A stretch of 64,000 nt of DNA from Ptychodera flava (lineage: Eukaryota > Hemichordata > Enteropneusta > Ptychoderidae), in the NCBI RefSeq assembly GCF_041260155.1, contig NC_091929.1:45425244-45489243 (forward strand), in the 5' to 3' direction. The notes beneath the pieces were generated by a model. That model saw nothing but the letters and a program-made list of their open reading frames with translations, was not told the DNA's origin and ran no database searches. Within the stretch, counting starts at the first letter, position 1, and each line of letters opens with the position of its first letter. Positions 1 through 29,902 of the stretch are shown piece by piece. The translations under genes were made by a program, and so were the position numbers.

Positions 1-710
1 TACCTGATTTCAAATTTACTCCGACAGAGAAAGGTCAGTAAAGCTAAATCATTAGAAAAAAACGGTTGTTGAACTGACAGTTAAGTTATTGGGCTTGCTA
101 AAGCGAGTTGGCTGTCGGGTGAGCATGTGAAGATTTTCTAATTTTTCAAAAGCACGGTCACTCCATGAATGGAATGACCGTGTAAAAACAGTAATTTTCC
201 GACGAACCAATTGTGAAACGTTGCTTATGACAGGTTTCCAATTGCTGTAGCGAGAGTATGTAAACAGCTGCCTTACTCATGTTTCTAAAACGTATAGTAT
301 TGTTCGTGTGTACCGTACGACCCAGTCACTTTAATTAAAAAATGTCACGTTTTTTTTCCATTTGCTATACCGCCTCTGCCTTATTTTCCTCCATCATACA
401 GCGGAACAGCGCCGCTGTTTTCACTGTTTACGACATTATGATCGCCTGGCGCACTTAGTGACAAGAGCGAACTCACTTATTTTGACAACAACATGACACA
501 GTTCAGTCAGTCTGCAACTTCAAACACTCTTCAAAAAACTGCAGTTGCAGAAACACAACGTTGATGGCGCTAGAGTTACTCATAATTTGATAAAAAGTTA
601 CGGGTGCTGAATTCTTCACAAAATTCGGTGACTTTTTGAATTCTATCTTTTCAGCGATTCAAGAAACCGTGGATTGGTTCATCAAAAACTATGAAACCGC
701 CCGAAAGTAA
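1..710 (+). CDS. GDP-L-fucose synthase copy 0, 3' end only
   Basis: This is the tail of an upstream GFUS-like gene. The end of coding exon 6 (positions 1-33) reads [10 protein letters not shown] and stops at a GT donor (gtcagt). Exon 7 (655-710) follows a ttttcag acceptor and reads IQETVDWFIKNYETARK then TAA at 708-710. Both match the C-terminus of human GFUS (LPDFRFTP..., ...WFTDNYEQARK) and the same exons of the copies downstream. The codon split across the junction (G + CG) is the same phase as in the other copies. The enzyme family makes GDP-L-fucose from GDP-4-keto-6-deoxy-mannose with NADPH in the cytosol. The active-site exons lie outside the window, so activity cannot be judged. Confidence 0.9.
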
Positions 711-1723
711 CCTTTTGAAGTCCAGGAATGATTCGTAGACGGTCATGCAAACATTTCTGGAGGAAAGATAATCGCCGTGGCGTTTCATCGTTTTCTTGTA
801 CAGTACATCGCATCTCCGTACGTTTTATCGACATTGTTGTATTTGTTTCAAATCACCAAGTTTGCTCACGCTTACTTTGTTTCTCTAATAAGCCAACTTT
901 GGTTCTTTGTGGTATTGCTAATCTCGGTTAAGAAAAGCAGATTAAAATTTTAACAAAACAATCGGGCCATGATAAGCGAATCTGAGTAAACTTAGTTTAT
1001 GATTGAAAAATTCCTGAAGCCAAAGTGTCAAACATTCACACACCGGCTTTCAAAGTTCGATGCGTTTCCTTGCTATAGTATCAAGTCATTCTAAAGATTC
1101 ACAAAAAGTTACACAGATTCCTTATTCTGCTTCCCAACATACTCGAAACCAATTATCACGGCCAATTCTTGTCAGAGTCGATCATCAATTGGTTAAGATG
1201 TGGTAAGGTTCTTCATAAAATATTTTGCTTTTCGCTGGTTTTATTTTCAAAGTTACAATTCCGAGATGCTGTTGTTATTTCTTCACTCTCAATATAAAAT
1301 CAGGGTTGTTTGGGAATAAAGTCTTCAATAAATTGAAAAGTTATCTGCGATGTGTATCTTTAACTTATCATCTTCATTTATGACACCTCTTGCAGCTCTG
1401 TCAGTGAAGCACATGCAGTTTGCGCCATCAAGTGGCATGAAATGGAAAACAAAAGGGCAACATGACATAAACCAAGATGGTTCACTCGCTGGGCATTTCT
1501 AAATGGAATATTGAGTAATTGACATTGCTTTCAGTGGTAGAAATGATAAAATAAAATAAGTTTATTTTTAAAAGTCCGTCTTAGGTATACATGAAACCTA
1601 CATGATTAAATTTAAAACCATAACGGCCAGCCAATTATCGGGCTAGTCGGTACATATAATATTTACTCTGCAAGCAGCATTGACGGGGCCTAAGCTTACA
1701 TGCAACAATAATCAATTTTATGG
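711..1723. other. 3' UTR and intergenic of copy 0
   Basis: Two AATAAA hexamers (1315-1320 and 1327-1332), about 600 bases after the copy 0 stop, are the likely polyadenylation signals. No other gene or element is visible in this stretch. Confidence 0.45.
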
Positions 1724-2316
1724 GTAAAATCACAGGGTGTTGTCTACATGTCCGTCCCCAGGGGTGGGTAGGTGTTCCGTTGTATCGCTAATAAAGATAT
1801 ATTCTACCAACCTTTGGTGTTTCGGTCTTAACTTAGCACTGCCCTTGACAATCTTGCGTATACGTTTTATCAACATGCTGCGTCTATTATCTGATGAGTT
1901 TGAGTGCCTAATTAGCCAAAGTAATCAAGGGTAAATTACTAATCTGTGGACGCTCTCACCAGATTATCACCGGATTAAATTTGACAAAGTCAATAACGAA
2001 CGCACCAGCAAGGTATAACTGATACCTTGCTGGTGCGTTCGTTATTGACTTTGTCAAATTTAATCCGGTGATAATCTGGTGAGAGCGTCCACAGATTAGT
2101 AATTTACCCTTGATTACTTTGGCTAATTAGGCACTCAAACTCATCAGATAATAGATACAGCATGTTGATAAAACGTTTACGCAAGATTGTCAAGGGCAGT
2201 GCTAAGTTAAGACCGAAACACCAAAGGTTGTAGGTAGATATATCTTTATTAGCGATACAACGAAACACCTACCCACCCCTGGGGACGGACATGTAGACAA
2301 CACCCTGTGGTAAAAT
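1724..2316. mobile_element. Foldback (long-hairpin) transposable element with 7-bp target duplication
   Basis: Arms at 1731-2016 and 2022-2309 are reverse complements of each other with only a handful of mismatches, leaving a loop of about 5 bases. The outer ends are CACAGGG...CCCTGTG. The 7-mer GTAAAAT sits directly before the left arm (1724-1730) and directly after the right arm (2310-2316), which is a target-site duplication. There is no transposase, so it is a non-autonomous DNA element. The 7-bp duplication and CAC... end do not settle the superfamily. Because both arms and the duplication are clean, it is a recent insertion, and an assembly fold-back artefact is unlikely. Confidence 0.85.
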
Positions 2317-2344
2317 GCTCATCAGAGAATTAGACATTTATGTA

Positions 2345-2648
2345 ATGATGTGATGTGATGTGATGTGATGTGGTGTGGTGTGTAGTGATGTGATGTGATG
2401 TGATGTGATGTGGTGTGGTGTGTTGTGATGTGATGTGATGTGATGTGATGTGATGTGATGTGATGTGATGTGATGAGATGTGGTGAGGTGTGGTGTGGAG
2501 TGGTGTTGTGTGTGTGTGACGTGACGTGACGCCATGTGATGTGATGTGATGAGATGTGGTGAGGTGTGGTGTGGAGTGGTGTTGTGTGAGGTGACGTGAT
2601 GTGATGTGATGTGATGTGATGTGATGTGATGTGATGAGATGTGATGAC
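2345..2648. repeat. (TGATG)n pentanucleotide microsatellite
   Basis: About 300 bases of TGATG with interruptions (TGGTG, TGTGTG), starting 30 bases after the foldback element. Within it a block containing GAGATGTGGTGAGGTG is duplicated. Long open frames on the minus strand (His/Thr/Ser-rich) are only the repeat read as protein. Confidence 0.95.
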
Positions 2649-2725
2649 TCCATGGAGAGCCTTTATATCAACAGGAAGGCATTTTGACAGACATCTTGAC
2701 AATATGATTTTGAGGGACTTGATGG

Positions 2726-2729
<4 letters not shown>

Positions 2730-2802
<73 letters not shown>
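2730..2802. repeat. (CT)n microsatellite
   Basis: An uninterrupted 73-base dinucleotide run. Confidence 0.97.
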
Positions 2803-2806
<4 letters not shown>

Positions 2807-3339
2807 CATAACAATGTATATCAAAAGTATGTCTAGGCTTATATTACTAGCTGTCTATGATATAAAAAACACCATATAGGACATTTGACTTTGAGAATAT
2901 ACAGGGTATTATGCAAGGCTAAGTTACTCAGTGTACCAATTGATACGATGCATTTGAGGTGTCCGGTATAACTAATGTATTTTACTTAAACAATCAATAA
3001 CTCTTAAGTGTTCACATTGCTATAAAATGAGCATTTCAATTGGCACACAATGGATTTTTATGAAAAACAGTTTCATATTCTGTCCCTTCACCAAAGGGAA
3101 GTTTATCTGGCTGTATAGGCTCTATGTATTGAATCGTACTTTTGACCGGATGACCGCATTACCGCATTACTACAATCTGTCTCCTAATGATGTATATGGG
3201 CGTTAAACGTATTGTATCGAACGTTGACCATGTTACGCCCATTTGAATAATTCTTTGAAAGAATGCCATTGTTTGGACAATTACCATGATATAATGCCTC
3301 AGCTTAGATATAGTAAATCGTTTGTGTTAAATAGCACTT

Positions 3340-3443
3340 AACAGGTAGCTCAGTCTGGTAGCGTTCCAAAGATACGACAAAACAGAACTATACGCCGTAC
3401 GGGTAAACAGGGAAAGTTGTAGTACAGGCGGACTTCAAACTCA
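3340..3443 (+). other. Candidate 5' non-coding exon of copy 1
   Basis: A strong donor, CAG|GTAAGT, lies at 3441-3449, and the copy 1 ATG at 4267 sits just three bases after a good acceptor (tgtattccag, ending 4263). This suggests a 5' UTR exon ending at 3443 and an intron 3444-4263. The exon's left edge and the promoter are not visible; the start given is a guess. Inference only. Confidence 0.3.
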
Positions 3444-4209
3444 GGTAAGTAACAAACTTTTGTGGACATCGTCACAATATTCACTGAAGTTACATGTAGA
3501 TCACAGCTTTCATGTGTTATCAAATACTGAATGCCTTTATTTTCCCCAGCTCTCTACATTCCAGTGTAAATCTTTCACTAAATTGTCTGCCCTATGCTTA
3601 AATGTTAACGACTGTGACAAGTAGAAAAATAGTTCATCAGACAACATATCGATCAGAATCATACTACTAACAAAACTAAATATAACAAGATATTTATGAA
3701 ATTATTAAGATAGCATCTCTTAAAGGTACGAGAATCGATCCCAGGGATCGAGTTTGTTCTAGTCTGTAAGAGGATTATGAAGGTGTCATAGCCTTTTGTT
3801 TCCATTGAAATTGTAATGTAGTGAGTAAATTTCCTGGCAAGACAATCTGACGCTTGAACCACTCAGTAAATGCCAAGATGTGTAAATATTTATTTATTAT
3901 TTTCACTTTAATATAGAATTTTGACTAGCGGCTTACATAATTAGCCCTTTAACACAAATATTGCAATGTAAATTTCATGAAAATGGTTTGATTATCACTA
4001 AGCTATTATTTCCGACTCCAACACTGCCTTTTTCCGTGTCATTGCATTATGACATTTGAATATTTGTATTTGAAATTAGCAATAAAGTAGGTAAAGTCAA
4101 AAACTTTCACTTGTGTCAGTGAAGTTTTCTTATACTAAAGGGTAATTTCACTTATACTCAAAGGGTAGTGCCGTGATAGTGCTGTCCAACAATAATTCGA
4201 CCTCCATGA

Positions 4210-17435
<13,226 letters not shown>

Positions 17436-17586
17436 TATCTTGGAATACCAAGAATAACTTGTTTTCTGTCGGACTACAAACATTTCGCCATTCCAGAAGA
17501 GGAACGAATTCTACATTTCTCGGCACACTATATTTATTGGTTGAAGGGGTATATTACGTGGCGTGGTACATTCTGTCTGTACACCT

Positions 17587-17592
17587 ATTAAA
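17587..17592 (+). terminator. Likely polyadenylation signal of copy 1 (ATTAAA)
   Basis: ATTAAA lies about 150 bases after the copy 1 stop. It is the nearest common hexamer; the next, AATAAA, is about 450 bases further on. Confidence 0.4.
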
Positions 17593-17599
17593 CAATGAA

Positions 17600-19940
<2,341 letters not shown>

Positions 19941-20399
19941 ATTAATAATCATAAACAGCTGTCATCATAACGCTGTCTGCTCTCATACAATACCATTAAA
20001 CAATAGGCAACACTCACGTCAGTTCTGAACTTGATTCTATAGAAAACCAATGGCCCATTTTTTATGTTTTTCGGAAATCCTCTCATAATATTCAATGTTG
20101 TTGAGGCAAGTTCATTCAGTTCATTGTCAGTCTTGAGGCCGAAAACAATCTCGCCAGATTGGCATAAACTCAAGGCTTGGCTGGTACGAACATTGTAACT
20201 ACAATGTTCACTACTGTTTATCCATCTTCTCAGCATGTAAAATGTTCTTGACAAAGCCGCGGTCGATGTAGTACTTTCGGGTCCAGTGGAATTCCGAGTC
20301 AATTCCACACATTGGTTAGCCAGGCGGATGCCAAGTACCAAAATCCAGCATCTCATATTTTCTTTCAGTGCAGTCACAGTATTCATATGGCATGTCGGC

Positions 20400-20853
20400 A
20401 ACGCCCCTCCCTGTAGAGATTTTATCTCGAAGCGTCCCTCACGTGGCCAAGACGTGTGAAGGTCATTGACTCAGATCGTACGAGAAGCAGATAAGAGATA
20501 GTGTGATAGTTTAATTAATTATTGGTTAAGATTTCATTGAGAACAATCGAGAATGGGATATTCCATGGTGTGATCTTATTTAATCTTAAGAATCAATCAA
20601 AGACTGGCGGGAAAATTACCACGTGATTACTTTTGTAATTATGTAAGTTCGAATATGTATTTAACTTTGTAGAGAGCTTAGACTAGAGACTTGAGATCAG
20701 ACCGTTGACAGTGAACGTTACGGTCGCCATCTTGCAATAAAGTACAAGGTTGTGTTAAATCTACATCTTGGTGTGTCAGCTTCAGTTACTGAAAGCATTA
20801 CGATCCAGGCTGGTACCTCTCAACTCGTAATTCCCCTAACTACGAGCGCAACA
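20400..20853 (+). repeat. 5' LTR
   Basis: This matches 22320-22784 along its whole length. It contains a TTAATTAATTATTGG block, a CTTGCAATAAAG polyadenylation-type signal and ends in GAGCGCAACA. Its first few bases differ from the 3' copy at the host junction. Confidence 0.88.
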
Positions 20854-22319
20854 ATTTGGTGTGAGAATCCGGAGTATACTGAAGCAGCACGGCTGTAGGT
20901 TTCTGAGATCTGGTGGTAGAGTCAACGAGGGGCGTGCAAGAGAGATGGCAGACCCCGACGAAGGACCACTGAACCAGCAGCACGAGCGAATGTATGGTGA
21001 TATGTAGCGGATCATCGAAGATGCACCGCAGCGGATGGAGGTGAACTATGACCGGAGAGACGAAGGCGGCTTGCAGACATGGACGCGTGCCGGACGTCCG
21101 AGGTAGGCAATGTGACATTATTAATGTTGGTGCTAACGTCATGCCTCGAAGATACACCGGACGAGAGAGTGGTTGTCTACAGAAATGGCTCAAGAAGTTG
21201 GTAATGTGTGTGAGTTTAGAACAGATACGACCAGCCAACGTCAGCGATGCTTGTGGTTCACCTTCCAGTCGGCTTTGTAATACACGGACTGATTACGTGA
21301 CGAATGAACTGACAATGATAAGAAGCAGAATTTCGGAATACACCCACCCATAAAGTGCGACGACAAAGAATAAGATGCATGACTTTTCAGTTTTGTTGAC
21401 TGTATTTTCTGGTAATTTGGAAACCACTCTTTTATTAGGATAATACTCTGGACTTGTATGCAAACGAGGCGTCTTTCTTTTTCGAAGTGTTGTTTTGTTT
21501 TGTTTTTTTGATGAAGTTGAAGTTATGTTGTTGTTGAAGAAGTAAGTGTAAGGAGTTGTGGATGTTTTGTTGTGTATCTCCCCTCAGTTGGCTAGGAATG
21601 CCAGTGCTAGTGATCCGTAAGTGATACAATGGTCCTTAGTTTTGACCGATGGCCTGAGGAATTGATTTTTGGAGATAGAGCGATATTGAGGTTTATCGCG
21701 TTTATTTTTGGAGTTTTTGAAGTTGTTGAGGAGGTTTTGTGTTGATGTTTTTGTTGTTTTATGTTTTATGAAGATTTTGGAGATAGAAAGAGCCCCGAAT
21801 ATTGGCACAGGAGTTGCTATTTGCTACAGTCTAGTGATGCCTAACGGTCGTTACTAGGGTTACCCTGAACCTTTGACCGTGATATCAGAATACACCAAGC
21901 AAAATTACGTCATCCTTCTCAATGTCCACCCCCTTCCAGTTAACCCACCCTTTCACACAAAAAAAAAAAAAAATCATTGATACATGTTACGATTTTCGAA
22001 TGATTTTCGTCGATTTTCTGTATTTTATGTAGAATAGTTGAATTTTGAGTTTGTAGTTGAATGTATTTTAGTGATTTTATTAGTATTTCTGTAAGTATTT
22101 TAGATGCGTTAATGTTAGTCTGTAATTTTGTAGGTGCACGAATAATGAATGACTTTATGCTAACTTGTAAAATATGTGATTTATGCGTATTTTAACCACA
22201 CTGCCTTACGATTAATGTATTTTTTTATTATTTTAAGTAGATTGCAATTGTCAACTATCGCCATGCTTCGTCACTCGTTTTGACCAGCGAGGACGCTGGT
22301 TATAAAAAAGGTGGGAGAG

Positions 22320-22784
22320 TGTAACGCCCCTCCCTGTAGAGATTTTATCTCGAAGCGTCCCTCACGTGGCCAAGACGTGTGAAGGTCATTGACTCAGATC
22401 GTACGAGAAGCAGATAAGAGATAGTGTGATAGTTTAATTAATTATTGGTTAAGATTTCATTGAGAACAATTGAGAATGGGATATTCCATGGTGTGATCTT
22501 ATTTAATCTTAAGAAACAATCAAAGACTGGCGGGAAATTACCACGTGATTACTTTTGTAATTATGTAAGTTTGAAGATGTATTTAACTTTGTAGAGAGCT
22601 TAGACTAGGAGAGACGGAGACTTGAGATCAGACCGTTGACAGTGAACGTTACGGTCGCCATCTTGCAATAAAGTACGAGGTTGTGTTACAATCTATATCT
22701 TGGTGTGTCAGCTTCAGTTACTGAAAGCATTACGATCCAGACTGGTACCTCTCACTCGTAATTCCCCTAACTACGAGCGCAACA
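22320..22784 (+). repeat. 3' LTR
   Basis: It begins TGTAACGCCCCTCC directly after the purine tract and ends GAGCGCAACA before the flanking repeat. Confidence 0.88.
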
Positions 22785-23103
22785 ATAGCATGTCGGCAAC
22801 TCCAGTCGCACCAACATTATATCACTACATGTAGCAACTGAGACTGGTAAATGATGGGCAATGTCGTAGAGTAGAAATTTCTGTTTAGGCCTTCCTCTTA
22901 CAATTGAAATCGAGGAAGGTGGTATCATGGGTCACCACAAGGGCATTTATACTGCTTGACTCAACATCTGCTACGTTTTCAAGTTTTCCTAGCGGATCAT
23001 CGTGCTGCTGTACTATGGCTAAGTTTAGGAAAAACTGCCCTACGTCTGGACATGTTTGTATCATTAATGAAGTCACTCTTATTGCTAGTCTCTGTGCCTT
23101 CAT

Positions 23104-24107
23104 TGAGTTTTACATCTGTAAGATCTTTGAGCTCAAACTTCAGAGCAACTACTCAAATTCATCAATTGCTTGAATTATTTTTTAATGTACATAAATATGT
23201 TACTTCGGAAACGCTCTTCAGCTTGAGCAACTGAAAGTGAAATTGACATCAGCTGCCTTCAGTTTAAAGTGGGTGACTATTACCCTGAACCAGTTTAATC
23301 CAGTTTTGCCTTTGGTTGACCAATGACATTTGAAGTTTCTCTGAGTAGGATACTTTCCTTTTTTGGCAAGTAAATAGAAATAACGTCATATTAACTGTGT
23401 CGAGCAAGTTTAATATGAGTACTGAGGGGATATAGATGCTACATAAAATTTGAGATGCCCTATATCATTTGTGATACCAACTGTCATTATGTTAGTGAGT
23501 GACTACAGTTTTTTTCAAATCATAAAGTCAAAAGTCCAAGGAACTGTAACGGAAATAATATTACCTTCAAAATTGGTCTTCAAGCTATGATGCTTTGAAA
23601 ATAAAAAAAACTATGCTTCCTCTTAGTATCACTATCACATATGCACATAACGTTTTTCTCGTATCTGGAGTCGTAGCTTCAACATCCAGCCATCCCTCCC
23701 CCTCCCTCCAAAAAGACCGTAGTAAATCATATATTTTAATCGGAATGACTAATTATCAACAGCCATGATACGCAAGGGACACACAAACTGATTTGCTCAA
23801 TTTTCTATATTGTACTAGAAATATCTAAAACTAAATGCAAGGTTGATATTTTCAAACATAACGGCTTATAATTAAGTCAACCTTTGATGAAAACTAGAAG
23901 ATCTCTAAGACAGAGATCTTCTAGACAGGACAATTTTACGGAAAGTGATCTATTGATGGTCAAGTATAGTTTTCCAAAACTGAAAGACACAAATCAGTGC
24001 GTAAAATAGTCAGGACATTTTTTAATTCATTTTGTTTGAATAATAGCTACAAAACCAACAGAAAATATTTTTTCTAAGATTTACATTTTTGTGTATTTGC
24101 TCAACAG
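23104..24107. other. Sequence upstream of copy 2 exon 3
   Basis: No open frame or repeat of note apart from a short hairpin CTAGAAGATCTCTAAGACAG / AGATCTTCTAG at 23894-23924. The final bases form the exon 3 acceptor (gtgtatttgctcaacag), which is shared almost letter for letter with copy 3. Confidence 0.5.
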
Positions 24108-26877
<2,770 letters not shown>

Positions 26878-26936
26878 CTACCCGCAAAGTTGTCACATGT
26901 GCATGAAAAGTGTAAACGCAAATTGCTATCAGCGCC

Positions 26937-26975
26937 TTCAATCACCAGCATTATCATCATCGTCGTTATCATCAT

Positions 26976-27030
<55 letters not shown>

Positions 27031-27090
27031 GTCATCACCAGCATTATCATCATCGTCGTTATCATCATAATCATCATCGCCGTGGATTTG
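26937..27090. repeat. (ATC)n repeat in the copy 2 3' UTR with a duplicated flank
   Basis: ATC units are flanked on both sides by the same block, TCACCAGCATTATCATCATC then GTCGTTATCATCATAATC (26942 and 27036). Copy 3 has only a short CATCATCATCATCATCACC remnant at the same place, so the expansion came after those two diverged. Confidence 0.9.
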
Positions 27091-29080
27091 CAGATGGGTA
27101 TTTACAATTTGTACCCTCGATTATCTGAAACTTTGACAGTTCCAGTTATATAGGATATGGGCCTAAGCCAATTGCCCTGAACGTTTCGGAATTTGTCATT
27201 TGAGCAAGATTGAGTTTCTTAAATCTCGGCCCAGTACTTGACTTAAAATATGCCACGGTTCAACTGGTCTTTGAGTTTTGGCCTGAAATAAGTCATTAAT
27301 TATTACACAGTCATGCTACAAAACGGTCATGAAACGCAGTCAGTTTTGGTATAGCCTGCATGCTTTACTATTTCAGAATATATCGATCTTCTTGGGGGAC
27401 TCAAATCCCCGATATTCACCGTATACCGCAAGTTGAACGCACTAGAACCTCGAATAAAGTTCGCGAACGCCATTGGAGAGAACTTTTGAGTACAAGCTTA
27501 ATTTCTAGACGATTGAACATGCGGACTCATATACATCTCAACGGATTTAAAATTACATTTGCTGAAAAGACGAACCATTTTGGTTATCAGTTGACAAATA
27601 TCTTTATAAGCGGTGATGGTTATATAGAGCGCCGGAAGGGATTTTCTAAATCTTTAATAGCATGCTTTTAATTTTCTTTATGGTCTACGACTGTCAAGTG
27701 TAAGTTATTTATAGCTTTTGTTAGTAATTTTATTATGGTAATCTCCAGGTCAGATATTATAGGGAGATCCCGATTGCACCAGTAGCAAGAACGCAATGAA
27801 GAGTGGATAAGCATCTGAAGCATATCAATTGGTGAATAAATAATTATACGAAAGGTGCATGATCGTAATACTTTGTACTTGACTCATGACTTACTTCATG
27901 ACTTATTTTGTACTTTTCTCATGACTTACGTCATGAGAAAATGGCGGATAAATTCAGTTTCCTTACACTGCTTCAAAATGTAAGGCATTTCTATTAACAA
28001 CTTGTCATATGTTAAATTGGTGATGTAAGTTTTCGTCTTGGTTGTTTGTTTTCATAAACTTGTTTGTCGGAGAAAAAAACGAGAGAAAAATGTGGGTTTT
28101 TTTATCTTGGTGAATTAAAAAGCAAACTTGGGAAGGGTCATCTTGCAGAGTTTGACTTTGACACTTGAGCGGCGTCTTTATGAGTGACACCGTTTTGGCC
28201 ACAAACCATTATACGTCGTTTAGCTTGAGACTGGCCTTGTCAGATGAGAGTATATGAGTGTAAAGTATAGACCCGAAGCTGTGTAGCGAGCCAGTGCCTG
28301 TGTATTAGTCAATTCAAGTAGTAGCAAATTTAATTCCACCTGTTTGGAAGTTCTGAAAATTACCATTATGTGTCATTCCTGAATCCACTCATAGTTTACT
28401 AAAAAAGCTTTCAAGATCACAAAGTCGTTGTCAGAACCGTTTCAAGGATCATCTGGTAAAGCTGCAATGTTGATAACCTGCCCTTGGAAATTAAATGTCG
28501 GCAAAATCTTACAACATCGTATGCGAAGAGCGCCAGTAAGTTTGTTCCTATACCTTGTAAGATGCACGTGTTGTTCGGGAATTCTTGAAAACTGGTGACG
28601 TTAACGCGAATATTGTTACGTTTAATGGTGATATGTTACCGAAACGTCACTAGGATGGAAAGATATTGGCTTGGGTTATCGAGGAATGTAACATCTTCTA
28701 TTAATCTTTTGTAAATTTACAATCTAGATCATGGCAAGTTAATTATTAACAAAATCTCGGGAAAGAATGTCCATCGGTTAGTTTGAAGCCTTCCCTTCAT
28801 CGACCAGGACACACAATTGGAAATCACAAGAAATCGAATGTGAAACTGGTAATGCAAATGAAGTCAATTTTAATTTAAAAAGCACGTGTGAAACAATTGT
28901 TACAATGGTGTGCGATTCGAAATGAAATTGAAATGTTTGAATTCATGATTAAAGTGGTAGGAAAATGGAAATGACACTGATTTTGCAATTTAAAAACAAA
29001 GAGATTTTAAATTGCAGTGTTTTTAAGTCACAGTAAAAATGAAAATTAAACACAAAATTAAGTTGTATTTCGTTTTGGCG
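27091..29080. other. Intergenic between copies 2 and 3, first part
   Basis: An AATAAA at 27453-27458 may end the copy 2 transcript. A 103-codon open frame at 27360-27671 has no recognisable domain. A short local repeat, CATGACTTACTTCATGACTTA, lies at 27884-27935. Confidence 0.4.
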
Positions 29081-29084
29081 ATGT

Positions 29085-29465
29085 GAAACGCTAGCATGCA
29101 ATTTGAAATAGCAGTAAGCAATTTGAAACACCTATGCAATTTGAAACACCAGTGTGCGATTTGAAATACTAGTCTACAATTTGAAATACTAGTACGCAAT
29201 TAAAAATACTAGTATGCGATTCGAAATACCAGTATGCAATTTGAAATACTCGTCTGCAATTTGAAATACCAGTATGCAATTTGAAATACCAGTGTGCGAT
29301 TTGAAATACTAGTGTGTGATTAAAAACACCAGGTATGCAATTTGAAATACCAGTCTGCATATTACAATACTAGTATGCAATTTTAAATTATACTAGCTTG
29401 ACATTTGAAAGACTAGTATTCAATTTGAAATGCTGGCTTGCAATTTAAATACTAGTATGCGATTC
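29085..29465. repeat. ~21-bp minisatellite (AGTATGCAATTTGAAATACC-type)
   Basis: About 16-18 imperfect copies of a 20-22-base unit built from (A/T)GCAATTTGAAATAC and CAGT or TAGT. A few degenerate copies (GATTCGAAATG, GCAATTTAAAA) extend to about 28900. The minus-strand open frame rich in ISNC/VFQIA is the repeat read as protein. Confidence 0.9.
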
Positions 29466-29548
29466 AAAAATCAAAGAGAAATTAAATCTAAAGGAGCAGT
29501 ATGTTGAAAGTCAATAAAAGCTTATGATTGACTTTATTGGCATCTTAA

Positions 29549-29902
29549 AGTAGTATGCACGTCGAAAGTGAAAGACTTCAATTTTTGCTGAAACTTCCCT
29601 CAATGAAACTTTCAATCATTCTGCCACCAAATCATGAATAAAAGGTGTCATGTCACCGTGCAAAGTTTTGCACTAGATAAACAAATTACCTAACATTTAT
29701 TGATACTTGACATTCAAAATGGCCGCCATCCCTGTGTTAACTCTATGGGGAAAACAGCATTTCCGATTTTTGAAAAACTAAGACAGTAAAAGCATTTTTA
29801 CAGCAAAAAAAAAACTTAAAAATGAGTTCCACAAGTGGTAGACAAGAAAAGTACAGACAGAACTTACGCGCCTGAAAATATGTCTCAGATGCGCATTCTA
29901 CC
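29549..29902 (-). mobile_element. TTAA-targeted MITE, copy A
   Basis: This 354-base element is flanked by TTAA (29545-29548 and 29903-29906). It shares its length, ends (GCACGTCGAAAGTGAAAG and ACGCGCCTG) and the AAAATGGCCGCCATCCCTG core with the other members. TTAA target duplication is typical of piggyBac and Kolobok elements. Confidence 0.75.

Larger units (their letters stand above)
20400..22784 (+). mobile_element. Non-autonomous LTR retroelement
   Basis: Two direct repeats of about 455-465 bases flank 1.47 kb. The ends fit the TG...CA rule on the 3' copy, a primer-binding-site-like stretch starting TTTGGTG follows the 5' repeat, and a purine-rich tract (AAAAAAGGTGGGAGAG) precedes the 3' repeat. 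The interior has no gag, pol or envelope of recognisable length, so it is a small non-autonomous relative of some LTR family (superfamily not determinable). The two LTRs differ by roughly a dozen changes (about 97-98% alike), so the insertion is fairly recent. A 13-base direct repeat, GCATGTCGGCAAC, flanks the element (20390-20402 and 22788-22800). It is a fossil without coding capacity. Confidence 0.85.
19949..22873 (-). pseudogene. Unrecognised minus-strand open frame split by an LTR element
   Basis: On the minus strand a frame is open from the TGA at 19949-19951 back to 20399 (about 150 codons, with ENMRCWILVLGIRLANQC and later NELASTTLNIMRGFPKNI), where the LTR element interrupts it. Beyond the element a frame in the same register stays open from 22800 back to at least 22873 (DIAHHLPVSVATC). 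The composition is protein-like (mixed hydrophobic and polar, no low complexity). A further minus-strand frame at 22885-23103 (RLAIRVTSLMIQTCPDVGQF...) may be another exon of the same gene: it ends at FLDFN before a GTAAGA donor-like site. I do not recognise the family. It may be a host gene with a recent disrupting insertion, an old retrocopy, or chance. Confidence 0.3.

Noticed and set aside
1731-2309. Assembly fold-back artefact as explanation of the long palindrome
   Set aside because: The arms differ at several positions and a 7-bp target duplication sits exactly at both ends, which an artefact would not produce.
2322-2807. 161-codon minus-strand frame with RE and HHITS repeats
   Set aside because: It is the (CT)n and (TGATG)n microsatellites read as protein.
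3340-3440. tRNA-like box A (GGTAGCTCAGTCTGGTAGCG)
   Set aside because: No cloverleaf can be closed around it and the downstream GACTTCAAACTC is a poor box B; an accidental match or a decayed SINE is more likely.
3700-3875. tRNA-like minus-strand sequence with GAGTGGTTCAAGCG and GGGATCGATTCTCG
   Set aside because: The two boxes are about 120-150 bases apart, too far for a tRNA, with no acceptor stem; at most an old tRNA-derived SINE.
22904-23234. Two overlapping + strand frames of about 90 codons
   Set aside because: Antisense to a more protein-like minus-strand frame and without splice context; not kept as genes.
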